The translations under genes and the position numbers were made by a program. Shown piece by piece: positions 17,170 to 25,231 of a stretch of 38,872 bases of DNA. How positions within the stretch are numbered: position 1 is the first letter of the stretch; every line of letters begins with the position of its first letter. The DNA comes from a virus: the IMG/VR virus record IMGVR_UViG_3300028802_000004, positions 1-38,872 of that record. One strand, 5' to 3'. Under the pieces are notes generated by a model. That model saw only the letters and a list, made by a program, of their open reading frames with translations. It was not told where the DNA came from and made no database searches.

Positions 17170-18270
17170 ATGGGCGGCGGATCAGGTGGTGGCGGTTCTT
17201 CGACGGTGGCGCGGTTTGAGCCGCCGGACTATGCGGCGCAGAGCTGGGCGGACTACGTCAACAACATGAGGGCGATCACCCAGCAGCCCTTCCAGCAGTA
17301 CGAAGGGATGACCATCGCGCCGATCAACGACGCCCAGGCGGGTGGCATGCAATACATGATGAACATCGCCGGCAACGACTCGCCGGACATGGCCGCGGCC
17401 AAGGCGATGAACCAGATCACCGCTTCCGGTGGTTACGAGAACCCGTACGCGACGATCCAGACCGAAAATGCGTACAACCCCTGGCAGCTGGCCGAGGCGG
17501 CGCCGCAGATCCAGACCAACACCTACCGCGACCAATACAACCCGTACGGTGGGTTTAGCCCAGAGTATCAGCAGTTCAAACAGAATTCGTTGAACGACAC
17601 CGTCGGCGCCTACCAGCGCGGCACGGCGGCGCAGACCGACAGCGCCTACAACCGCGCGGGGGCGTTTCATGGCGGCGCGCACGACGCCCAGATCGCCAGC
17701 AACGAAGACGCGCTGGCGCGCAACCTGGCCCGGCAGGGTTCCGAGATGGACTTCGGCCAGTGGGATAGGAGCTCAGGGCTGTACAACACCGACACCGCGC
17801 GCAACGCCGGGCTCGAGCAGCAGGCGATCGGGATGGTCAACGATACCCGCCAGGCGGACTATGCGCGCAACAGCGGCATCGCCGAGAACGCGCTCAACCG
17901 TGGCATGCAGTCGCAGACCAACGACCTCAACCGGGCGACGTCGGCCTGGGATGCGGAGCGGCAGCGGCAGATGGGGGCCTATCAGAATGCGCTGCAGGGG
18001 CACCAGAGCGACCTGTCCGACGCGCAGCACATTATCGGCGTCGGCGACGCGCAAAGACAGTACCAGCAGGACATGTTGAACCAGCAGCTGAACAGTTACA
18101 ACCAGTGGCAGCAGTACCCATACCAGCAGGCCGATATCTTCGGCAATGCACTGAGCCGCGCCTCGGGTAACTACGGCCAGAACACTCAGATCGGACAGAC
18201 CAATTACCAGGCTAGCCCGTACGGGCCGCTGATCGGTGGCGGGCTGCTCGCGGCGAGCATGTTTGGGTAA
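17170..18270 (+). CDS. Virion protein with Gly-rich N-terminus, 366 aa
   Basis: It starts MGGGSGGGGSSTVARFEPPD, a Gly-rich opening I recall from podovirus tail or internal proteins. Residues 15-100 contain YAAQSWADYVNNMRAITQQP and PINDAQAGGMQYMMN; residues about 150-310 are a long Gln/Asn/Arg helix region (NRAGAFHGGAHDAQIASNED); the end, YQASPYGPLIGGGLLAASMF, is hydrophobic. GGAG site 7 bp upstream. Likely an internal or tail-tip protein ejected with DNA; the hydrophobic end fits membrane contact, but this is inferred. Confidence 0.7.
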   Translation: MGGGSGGGGSSTVARFEPPDYAAQSWADYVNNMRAITQQPFQQYEGMTIAPINDAQAGGMQYMMNIAGNDSPDMAAAKAMNQITASGGYENPYATIQTENAYNPWQLAEAAPQIQTNTYRDQYNPYGGFSPEYQQFKQNSLNDTVGAYQRGTAAQTDSAYNRAGAFHGGAHDAQIASNEDALARNLARQGSEMDFGQWDRSSGLYNTDTARNAGLEQQAIGMVNDTRQADYARNSGIAENALNRGMQSQTNDLNRATSAWDAERQRQMGAYQNALQGHQSDLSDAQHIIGVGDAQRQYQQDMLNQQLNSYNQWQQYPYQQADIFGNALSRASGNYGQNTQIGQTNYQASPYGPLIGGGLLAASMFG

Positions 18271-18279
18271 GGAGACGAC

Positions 18280-19017
18280 ATGAGCGGCATCGAAGAAGCA
18301 GCACTAGCGGCGTGGATCGCCAACGCGGCGGCGGACTCCGCGCTGGTCTATGGTGGGCTCGAGGCCGGCGCGGGCACTGCGGCCGCGGCTCTGGGCACGG
18401 GGGCGGGCGCGAGCGCTGCGGCAGCGGGCGCCAGCGGGATGACTGCGGCACAGCTGGCGGCGCTCAACCAGCAGGCGCTGATGGGGGTCAGCTCGGCAGA
18501 AAGTACGATAGCGGTGCCGTCGGCCACCCAAGGGACTGGTCTGCTCGGCAATTCATTGGCCTATGGTGCCGGAGATACGGTGACCGGCAGCATGACCAAC
18601 AGCATGCTGGGCGACCTCGGCGGCGGCAACCTGGGCGCGTCGAACATGCTGTCCGACCCCAGCAGTGTGCTGGCCTCGGACGCCACCGGCAACCAGTTCG
18701 TCACCCAGGGTGACAAGTACTGGAACTACGCCCAGCAGGCCGGCAGGGCACTGACCAAGGGGGCCAAGGCAATAGGTCCCGCCGCGCCGCTGGCCAAGAG
18801 CCTGCTCGACCCGGGGGCGCCACCGAAACAGGAGCAGATCATGGCGCGGCAGCCTGGTGGCGGAGCACCGCAGCAGCAGTCATCGGTGTCACTGCTCGGT
18901 CAGCAGCAGCCGCACCAGATCAGTCCGTATGCGCCGATCTTTGCCGGCGCGGGGGGCGATGATGCAGAGATGCAGCGCCGCCGGAAGCTGATGATGCAAC
19001 AGATGGGGTACGCATAA
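18280..19017 (+). CDS. Ala/Gly/Gln-rich virion protein, 245 aa
   Basis: Residues 7-70 are Ala/Gly-rich and weakly hydrophobic (EEAALAAWIANAAADSALVY; GTAAAALGTGAGASAAAAGA), which may insert in membranes or form helical bundles. The C-terminal part is Pro/Gln-rich (GGGAPQQQSSVSLLGQQQPH) and ends in MQRRRKLMMQQMGYA. Start with AAGGAG 8 bp upstream; TAATG overlap with the next gene. Unknown family. Position suggests an ejection or internal protein. Confidence 0.65.
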   Translation: MSGIEEAALAAWIANAAADSALVYGGLEAGAGTAAAALGTGAGASAAAAGASGMTAAQLAALNQQALMGVSSAESTIAVPSATQGTGLLGNSLAYGAGDTVTGSMTNSMLGDLGGGNLGASNMLSDPSSVLASDATGNQFVTQGDKYWNYAQQAGRALTKGAKAIGPAAPLAKSLLDPGAPPKQEQIMARQPGGGAPQQQSSVSLLGQQQPHQISPYAPIFAGAGGDDAEMQRRRKLMMQQMGYA

Positions 19018-20225
19018 TGGCTACTGGACGCGGGTATTTCACCGACCCGACGACGGGTCACCAGTTGTACGAGGACGACCGGGGTAGGCTCACCGACATC
19101 GATACCCACACGGTGCTGTCGGAGAGCTTTTCGACCAATACCACCAATACCGATCTCGACCCGAACCGGAAGGATGTGTGGAAGGGCGGTCGCCGCGACG
19201 ATGCCTGGATGCCGCCCCAGTTCAAACAAACCTATGGCAACTACACCGGGCTGTTTCCCAGCATGGGACAGCAGGTCGGCCAGGCGCTCTTCGGTTCGAT
19301 CCAGCCGCAGAATTACCTGCCGTCATGGTTCCAGGGGACGCTGCCGCCACGGCTCAACGCGCCGGTCAAAATGCAGAGCTACTACGGCAACAACCCGGCG
19401 CTGGCCAACCAGTTCCCTGGCGGCGGACTGGGCGGTAGTACTTCGCCGTTTGGCATCCAGCCCACTGGCAACCCCAACCCACCCAGCGGAGTGCCAGGGT
19501 CGTTCAGCCGGACTACGATGGGCAACCCCTACCCGCTCAACCAGGCGATCCAGTACGGGCGCTCCAACGTGCCCCAGGTGACCCACGCCACTAACCCGTT
19601 CATCGGCGCCTATGCCGGCCTGAGCGGTTACAACCCCGGCCAGCAGCAGGTAGGGCAACCGCCCTCGGTCATCCCGAGGCTTTCCAGCCCGACCCCGACC
19701 ACGCCACCGCCGGACCCGTTCCATCCCACCCCGACTACGCCACCGCCCAACCAGATCACTGCCGCGCCAGGGGGTGGGGGTGGCCCGCAGTACATCGACC
19801 TGCCTGACAACTACAGCGGGGTGATCAACCTGACCGGCGGCGGCGGTGCGCCGACCTGGCAGACCCCCTCGGGTGGCGGGACGCAGCAGAAGACCTACTC
19901 GCCCGGGCAATACTCGCCCAACAACCCCTACGCCGGCCTGTACAGCAACCCCCAGGCCGATGCCTGGCAGAACCAGCAGGGACCGCAGATGCTACCGGGT
20001 ACCGGCGGCGACGTGTCACTGCCGTCCAACGGCTACGGCTACGGCGAGCCTGGAGGTTACCGGCTCGACACCGCGCCGGCGACGACCGATCCGGGGAGCA
20101 TGCTCGGGCTGCTGGGCTTCCTCGGCGGCGGCAACTTCCCGTCGAGCGCAGCGGCCTACGCCAATTGGTATCAACAGACGTACGGGAAACAGGCGCCGGC
20201 ACCGGCACCGAAAGCATACCCATAG
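19017..20225 (+). CDS. Pro/Gly-rich virion protein, C-terminal domain duplicated downstream, 402 aa
   Basis: The N-terminal part (residues 1-130) has GYFTDPTTGHQLYEDDRGRL and a DAWMPPQFKQTYGNYTGLFP segment. Residues 150-290 are Pro/Gly/Thr-rich and probably disordered. Residues about 297-402 (from QYSPNNPYAGLYSNPQADAW to ANWYQQTYGKQAP) recur in the next gene with high identity, so the two arose by duplication. The ATG overlaps the previous stop (TAATG). No family recognised. Confidence 0.65.
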   Translation: MATGRGYFTDPTTGHQLYEDDRGRLTDIDTHTVLSESFSTNTTNTDLDPNRKDVWKGGRRDDAWMPPQFKQTYGNYTGLFPSMGQQVGQALFGSIQPQNYLPSWFQGTLPPRLNAPVKMQSYYGNNPALANQFPGGGLGGSTSPFGIQPTGNPNPPSGVPGSFSRTTMGNPYPLNQAIQYGRSNVPQVTHATNPFIGAYAGLSGYNPGQQQVGQPPSVIPRLSSPTPTTPPPDPFHPTPTTPPPNQITAAPGGGGGPQYIDLPDNYSGVINLTGGGGAPTWQTPSGGGTQQKTYSPGQYSPNNPYAGLYSNPQADAWQNQQGPQMLPGTGGDVSLPSNGYGYGEPGGYRLDTAPATTDPGSMLGLLGFLGGGNFPSSAAAYANWYQQTYGKQAPAPAPKAYP

Positions 20226-20843
20226 GAGGATGAGATGAGTGGAGCAACAGGTGGTGCGGCACTGGGTGGCGCAGGCCAGCAATTGAAGAGCATGGGCTAC
20301 GGGCAACCGCAGCAGTTCAGTGGACTCAACAACCTGCCTCAGGGTAGCTACCAGATCCCCGGCTATGGGGGGGGGCCGCCCCCGCAAGCGCAGGCTGCTG
20401 CCAACCGACCGCAGTACTCGCCCGACAACCCCTACGGCGGTCTCTATGCCAACCCCCAGGCTGACGCCTGGCAGCAGCAGCGCGCGGGAGGGATGCCGCC
20501 ACCGCCGATGCCAGCGCAGGCGATGGGCCAGGGAATTGGCCGAGCGCCGGGACTGCCACCCCAGGCCGCCCAGCCGGCGCAGCAGAACATGATGCGCAAA
20601 GCGCTCGGGACTGGCGATGTTCCGTTGCCGGACAACGGCTACGGGCACGGCACCCCAGGCGGGTATCGTCTAGACACTGCGCCGAGCACGCTCGACCCCG
20701 GCTCGATGACCGCGCTGCTGGGGATCATGGGCGGCAATGTCAACGGCACGCCGTGGAACCGACAGGCGGCGAATTACGCCAACTGGTACACCCAGACCTA
20801 TGGCAAGCAGGCCCCGGGCGGACCGCGCGCCTACGGGCAATAG
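19904..20843 (+). repeat. Tandem duplicated domain (19904-20225 and 20407-20840)
   Basis: The DNA segments beginning with TACTCGCCCRACAACCCCTA-like sequence and running to the ends of both genes match at most codons, with differences mainly at third positions, plus an insertion of about 100 bp (Pro/Gln/Met-rich) in the second copy. The order indicates duplication of a gene 3' end followed by divergence. Confidence 0.8.
20235..20843 (+). CDS. Paralogue of upstream Pro/Gly-rich protein, 202 aa
   Basis: Residues about 58-202 repeat the C-terminal domain of the 402-residue protein: YSPDNPYGGLYANPQADAWQ, then DVPLPDNGYGHGTPGGYRLD and ANYANWYTQTYGKQAPGG. The first 55 residues differ (SGATGGAALGGAGQQLKSMG). 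Start ATG 20235 with AGGAGG 6 bp upstream. The shared domain, with conserved Asp, Trp, Tyr and 'YGKQAP' end, probably folds on its own and may form homo- or hetero-oligomers in the virion. Confidence 0.7.
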   Translation: MSGATGGAALGGAGQQLKSMGYGQPQQFSGLNNLPQGSYQIPGYGGGPPPQAQAAANRPQYSPDNPYGGLYANPQADAWQQQRAGGMPPPPMPAQAMGQGIGRAPGLPPQAAQPAQQNMMRKALGTGDVPLPDNGYGHGTPGGYRLDTAPSTLDPGSMTALLGIMGGNVNGTPWNRQAANYANWYTQTYGKQAPGGPRAYGQ

Positions 20844-20852
20844 GGAGGCATC

Positions 20853-22697
20853 ATGGCTGAGCTGGACGTAGACGAACTGATCAAGAAGGCGCTCGAGCAG
20901 TACAACAAGCCGCAGTCCGAGCCCTGGCGCACCGGGCTGGCGACGATGGCCATGGGCCTGTTGGCCAACAACCAGCGCGGCAATTTGTGGGAAGGCCTCG
21001 GTAAGGGCGGTCTGCTCGGCATGGAGGCGATGCAGGCGGAGCGGACCCGCCAGCAGAAGGACCCCGCGGCGATGATCAGCCTGCTCAACGCGGTCGAAGA
21101 GTTCAAGGGCAACCGCGACATGGCCAACCTGTTCAAGGGCCTCGGCCCGCAGGTCTCCGGCCCGCCGCAGTTCCAACCGGCGCCAGGGATGCCCCAGGAC
21201 GCCCCGCAGCAGGCCTACGGCATGGTCAGCCGGGACGACTTCTCGCCCAGTCCCAATGCGGTGCTCGGCCGGCCGCTGACTCAACCCGAGCAAAGCGGGT
21301 ACATAGGTTCGATGGTCACCCCTCAGCCGCGCTTCACCGGCAACGTACCCACGCCAGAACAATTGATGCTGCACGTTGCCAACCCGAAGCGGACCGCCGC
21401 GGCGCATAACCTGGCCGAGATGCTCGGCTACAAGACCGAGAACGTGCCCGGCGGCGCCACCCGCTTTGTCGGTGGCCAGCCGACCTTCACCGCGCCGATG
21501 CAGACCGAGGGGATGACGATCGACGCTAGCGGCCGCTCCCAAAAAGTACCGGGCTGGCTCGAGAACAAGGCCGAGATCGAGAAGACCATCGCCGGCGCGA
21601 AGGCTGGCGGCGAGGATCCGTACAAGCCCGCGGTGCCGGTGCCGACCGGCGACCCGAACAAGCCGGGCGAAACGGTGCTGGTCTCGCCGCAGGCCCAGCG
21701 CCAGATCGGCGCCCAGAACGCGATCCCCTTCCTGGCGCCGCCGCCAGCCCAGGCGCCCCAGGCAGCCCCACCCCAGGCGCGTCCGCCACAGCAGGCCCCA
21801 TCCCAGCTGCGCCCGCCCAACCCGGCCTATGGCCCGCCCAACCTCCCGCCTGAGGTGGGTGGCGCCTGGAATGACTGGGTCAACGCCGGCCGGCCGGGGG
21901 GACGTTTCAAGCTCGACATCGCGCCTGGAGCTCCACCGTTGCCGAACGTGCCGGGCAGCGCCGACCAACAACCCAGCCGCATCGGGGTCGCCGCCGGCCC
22001 GGTAGCCGAGAAGGTGGCCGAGGTCACCCGCAGCGCACCGCCAGAGATCCAGAAGGGCGCGCAGGTCGGGGCCAATACCGACTTCATTACCAACGAGTAC
22101 CGACCGGCGCTGGTCGCGGCGCAGTCGGCGGTGCGCTCTAAGGCTGCGCTGGACGTGCTCGACAACAAGGACATCCGCACCGGGTGGGGTACCACCGCCG
22201 CGGCCACCGCCGGCAGTGTGCTGGTCGGGATGGGTATGGCGCCGGACGCGGTGAAGAGCTTTGTCGCCGACTCGCAGATCTTTCACAAGCAGGTACAGAC
22301 CGAGGTCAACCGCAAGATGTTGCTCTCCAAGGGCGTGCAGACCAAGGACGACGCAGTGCGCGCCGAGGCGATCGAGTCGAGCCTGACCGATGTCGAGCAG
22401 GCCAACCAGTTCACGCGCGACATCGCCCGCGCGCAGTACAACCAGGACATCGCCAAGGGCAAGTTCTACAGCGCCAACTATGCCGCGGCGATCCGGAGCG
22501 GCGACCCGTTCGCGCTGGAGGAGAAGTGGCGCGACCTGCAGCCGAGCCTGTTCGACGATCCGGCGATGAAGAAGTGGGCCATCCGCGAGGCGCCGGCGAA
22601 GACCGTCGAAGGCAAGAATGACCCGGCGGCAACGCTCAAGCTGTTCCAGAGGACCGAGGACGAGATCCTGAAGCGGCGCAAAGGCATGGGGGGCTGA
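20853..22697 (+). CDS. Large internal/ejection-type virion protein, 614 aa
   Basis: The N-terminus MAELDVDELIKKALEQYNKP is helical; residues 30-90 (TGLATMAMGLLANNQRGNLW) carry a weakly hydrophobic helix. Residues about 290-335 are a Pro/Ala/Gln linker. The C-terminal half (about 340-614) is helical with KVAEVTRSAPPEIQKGAQVG and DVEQANQFTRDIARAQYNQD. GGGAGG 6 bp before the ATG. Large helical proteins after tail genes are typical podovirus ejection proteins, but no specific domain (lysozyme, peptidase) was recognised. Confidence 0.65.
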   Translation: MAELDVDELIKKALEQYNKPQSEPWRTGLATMAMGLLANNQRGNLWEGLGKGGLLGMEAMQAERTRQQKDPAAMISLLNAVEEFKGNRDMANLFKGLGPQVSGPPQFQPAPGMPQDAPQQAYGMVSRDDFSPSPNAVLGRPLTQPEQSGYIGSMVTPQPRFTGNVPTPEQLMLHVANPKRTAAAHNLAEMLGYKTENVPGGATRFVGGQPTFTAPMQTEGMTIDASGRSQKVPGWLENKAEIEKTIAGAKAGGEDPYKPAVPVPTGDPNKPGETVLVSPQAQRQIGAQNAIPFLAPPPAQAPQAAPPQARPPQQAPSQLRPPNPAYGPPNLPPEVGGAWNDWVNAGRPGGRFKLDIAPGAPPLPNVPGSADQQPSRIGVAAGPVAEKVAEVTRSAPPEIQKGAQVGANTDFITNEYRPALVAAQSAVRSKAALDVLDNKDIRTGWGTTAAATAGSVLVGMGMAPDAVKSFVADSQIFHKQVQTEVNRKMLLSKGVQTKDDAVRAEAIESSLTDVEQANQFTRDIARAQYNQDIAKGKFYSANYAAAIRSGDPFALEEKWRDLQPSLFDDPAMKKWAIREAPAKTVEGKNDPAATLKLFQRTEDEILKRRKGMGG

Positions 22698-22698
22698 G

Positions 22699-24975
22699 AT
22701 GGCTGACGAGATCGATCCTGCCGCGCTGTCCAACGAAGAGCTGATGAACCTCTATGCGCGGCTCAAGAAGGAGGTCGCGCCGACCCAGCCAGCGGGCTTG
22801 GTCGATCGCGGACTGGCGCCGTTCCAGGGCTTCAACCAGGCGGTGTTCACCGGGCTGCCCGGGCTACCGGTCGACACCGCGGCCAATGTTATCGACCTGG
22901 GCAAGGCCGCCTACGGCGTGGCCAGCCGCGAGCTGCCTACCTTCGGACTACCACCGACTACCGCCGCCGACTTGCCAGAGCTGACCCCGCGCGAGCAGGT
23001 CCCGGGCTCGAGCGCGTGGATCGCCGACCTGATCCGCAAGGGCGGGATGGGCAAAGCGATCGACGTCAACCGCCCTGACGACGCCATCTCGCGCTACCTG
23101 CACGCAGCCGGCATGGCGGCCGGCTCGGCGGTGGGCGGTTATCGCAACGCGCAGGGCACCATCGGTAGCCAGCTCTGGGGCCCGACCTGGCGCTGGCTGG
23201 CGGAGCTCGGCCCGGCGCCGTACAAGCCGGTGCCGCCGCCGCCCGCGGTGGCGCCACCGCCGCCGCCCAACCTGCCGCTCGGAGCGGCACGCGACGTGGG
23301 CATGGCCGCCGGCTCAGGGGTCGCTTCGCAGTACGCCGCCGAGCGCTTCCCGGATAACCCGGCGATGGCGGTCGCGGCCGGGTTTGCGCCGCAGGCGGCG
23401 ACCTGGGCGGTGCCGGCCGGCATCCGCGGGCTGGCGCGCGGCGGCGAGGAAGGCCGGCAGACCATGAACGAGCGGATGCAGACCCTGCTCGGTGCCGGGA
23501 TCACCAACCCCTCGCTGGGGCTGGCCTCGGGCCAGCGCACTCCGCAAGCGCTAGAGTCGATGTTCGCGCGCACCCCGCTGTCGGCCGGGGTGATGGCCAA
23601 GAACGCGGTCGCGACCCAGGCGGCGATGGGCGAGCGGGCGGGGCTGCTCGGCGACCTGTCGGCGATCGAGCGCGGGCCGGACATCGCCGGCCGGGCGGCG
23701 CAGACGGCGATCAAAGACTACCGCCAACGGCAGCAGGACATCGAAGAAAACATGCTCAACCGTGCCGAGCAGGCGATCATTCCCGGCTCGCGGTTCCCGA
23801 TCACCAACCAGCAGGGCGCGTACAACACGGTGACCGGGGCGATCCCTGGCGCACCGACGTCGACCGCCGGGCGCAATACCGAGTACGGCCGGCTGAACAC
23901 CGTCTTCCAGCAGCACCTGACCGACGCGGCGCCGATACCAGGCACGCCGGCCACCCCGACCCGGCAGGTGCCCTCGGGCATTCTCGACGCCAGGGGCAAC
24001 CCGCTCATGATCACCATCCCGGGCACCCCAGGCACCCCAAGCCAACCCGGCGGGGTGCCGTTCGCGGCGCTGCGCGCGTTCAAGTCGCGGCTGGGCGGGG
24101 TGGCCTATCCGGCCGCCAACGAGCTCTTGACCGACCAGAGCACCGGCGCGGCGAAGGCGGTCCTGGGCGGTTCCAAGCAGGACCTGATGCAAGCCGCGCG
24201 CGACAACGACGCGCTGTTGCGGATGTCTCTGGGGCAGACCACGCCACCCTTCGCCGAGCCGCGCATGGCGCGCGCGGACAAGTTCTACAAGGAGACCCAG
24301 CGCATCATCGAGGACGTGCTCGACCCGATCTACAAGCAAACCTCGGGTGAGGCCGCCTACGGCCAGATCGCCGGCACCGCCAGGCAGGCCGGCTCGGTCA
24401 CCCGACAGACCATGGCCTCGTTGCCCAAGGACGTGCGGGCCAAGGTGGCGGCGACGGTGATCGACGAGATGTCGCGCGCGACGCCTGGCAACCAGGACGC
24501 GACCGGCAACAAGTTTTCGTCGCAGACCTTCCTGACCAACTGGAACAAGCTCCAGCCGGAGGCGCGCGACGCGTTGTTTTCGGCCTACCCCAACGCCAAG
24601 CAGGTGCGGCAGGGGCTCGACGACATCGCCAACGCCGCGGCGATGATCAAGGAAAAGGGCGGGGTGTGGGCCAACCCGTCGGGCAGCGGCGGCGCGGTGG
24701 GCCAGCTGGCGCTGGGCGCCGGCGTCGGCAAGGCGATCGTCAGCGGTTCGCTGAAGACCCTCGGTAGCGTGTTCGCCGCACCGGTGATGACCTGGGCCGG
24801 CGCCAAGTTGTTTACTAACCCGAAGTTCGTCAATTGGGCGGCGCAGTCGACCACCATCCCCGACTCGCGCATCCAACAACATCTGGCGCGGCTGGCGGTG
24901 ACCTCAACCACCGAGAAGGACCCCGAAGTGCGCAAGGCGATGCAAGACCTGGTGGAGCAGATCAGGCCACAATGA
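22699..24975 (+). CDS. Large internal/ejection-type virion protein, 758 aa
   Basis: Starts one base after the preceding stop. Contains Gly/Ala-rich, weakly hydrophobic segments (AAGMAAGSAVGGYRNAQGTI; DVGMAAGSGVASQYAAERFP), a Pro-rich stretch at about 175-195, and helical regions around residues 230-350 and 490-700. A segment FKSRLGGVAYPAANELLTDQ and the following helix resemble parts of ejection or tail-length proteins in other phages. No catalytic motif was found. Function inferred from position and size. Confidence 0.65.
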   Translation: MADEIDPAALSNEELMNLYARLKKEVAPTQPAGLVDRGLAPFQGFNQAVFTGLPGLPVDTAANVIDLGKAAYGVASRELPTFGLPPTTAADLPELTPREQVPGSSAWIADLIRKGGMGKAIDVNRPDDAISRYLHAAGMAAGSAVGGYRNAQGTIGSQLWGPTWRWLAELGPAPYKPVPPPPAVAPPPPPNLPLGAARDVGMAAGSGVASQYAAERFPDNPAMAVAAGFAPQAATWAVPAGIRGLARGGEEGRQTMNERMQTLLGAGITNPSLGLASGQRTPQALESMFARTPLSAGVMAKNAVATQAAMGERAGLLGDLSAIERGPDIAGRAAQTAIKDYRQRQQDIEENMLNRAEQAIIPGSRFPITNQQGAYNTVTGAIPGAPTSTAGRNTEYGRLNTVFQQHLTDAAPIPGTPATPTRQVPSGILDARGNPLMITIPGTPGTPSQPGGVPFAALRAFKSRLGGVAYPAANELLTDQSTGAAKAVLGGSKQDLMQAARDNDALLRMSLGQTTPPFAEPRMARADKFYKETQRIIEDVLDPIYKQTSGEAAYGQIAGTARQAGSVTRQTMASLPKDVRAKVAATVIDEMSRATPGNQDATGNKFSSQTFLTNWNKLQPEARDALFSAYPNAKQVRQGLDDIANAAAMIKEKGGVWANPSGSGGAVGQLALGAGVGKAIVSGSLKTLGSVFAAPVMTWAGAKLFTNPKFVNWAAQSTTIPDSRIQQHLARLAVTSTTEKDPEVRKAMQDLVEQIRPQ

Positions 24976-24978
24976 AGC

Positions 24979-25230
24979 ATGGACGAGACGCCCCGGACGG
25001 GCTTCAACTACCTGCTGATGATCGAGGCGCTCGCCGCGGTGGCGGTGATCCTGGTCGGGGTGGTCTGGTTCGCGTTCAAGCTCGAGAGCCGGGTCTCGGT
25101 GCTCGAGGAGGAGCGGCACCGCGACGCGCAGAGTCGGGATGCGCGGCAACGCGACCAGCGTATCGAGCGTATCGAGCAGGCGATCGAAGAGCAGAGCAAG
25201 ACCCTGAAGCAGCTCGCACCGAGGAGATGA
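24979..25230 (+). CDS. Small membrane protein with coiled-coil tail, spanin- or holin-like candidate, 83 aa
   Basis: Residues about 9-31 (FNYLLMIEALAAVAVILVGV) form one membrane segment; residues 33-80 are a charged coiled coil (SRVSVLEEERHRDAQSRDAR). One N-terminal anchor followed by a coiled coil is the layout of Rz-type inner-membrane spanins, though 83 residues is short for Rz. It may instead be a small holin or tail-ejection membrane helper. Lies between two large virion genes, start 3 bp after a stop with weak ribosome binding site, suggesting coupling. Confidence 0.6.
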   Translation: MDETPRTGFNYLLMIEALAAVAVILVGVVWFAFKLESRVSVLEEERHRDAQSRDARQRDQRIERIEQAIEEQSKTLKQLAPRR

Positions 25231-25231
25231 C

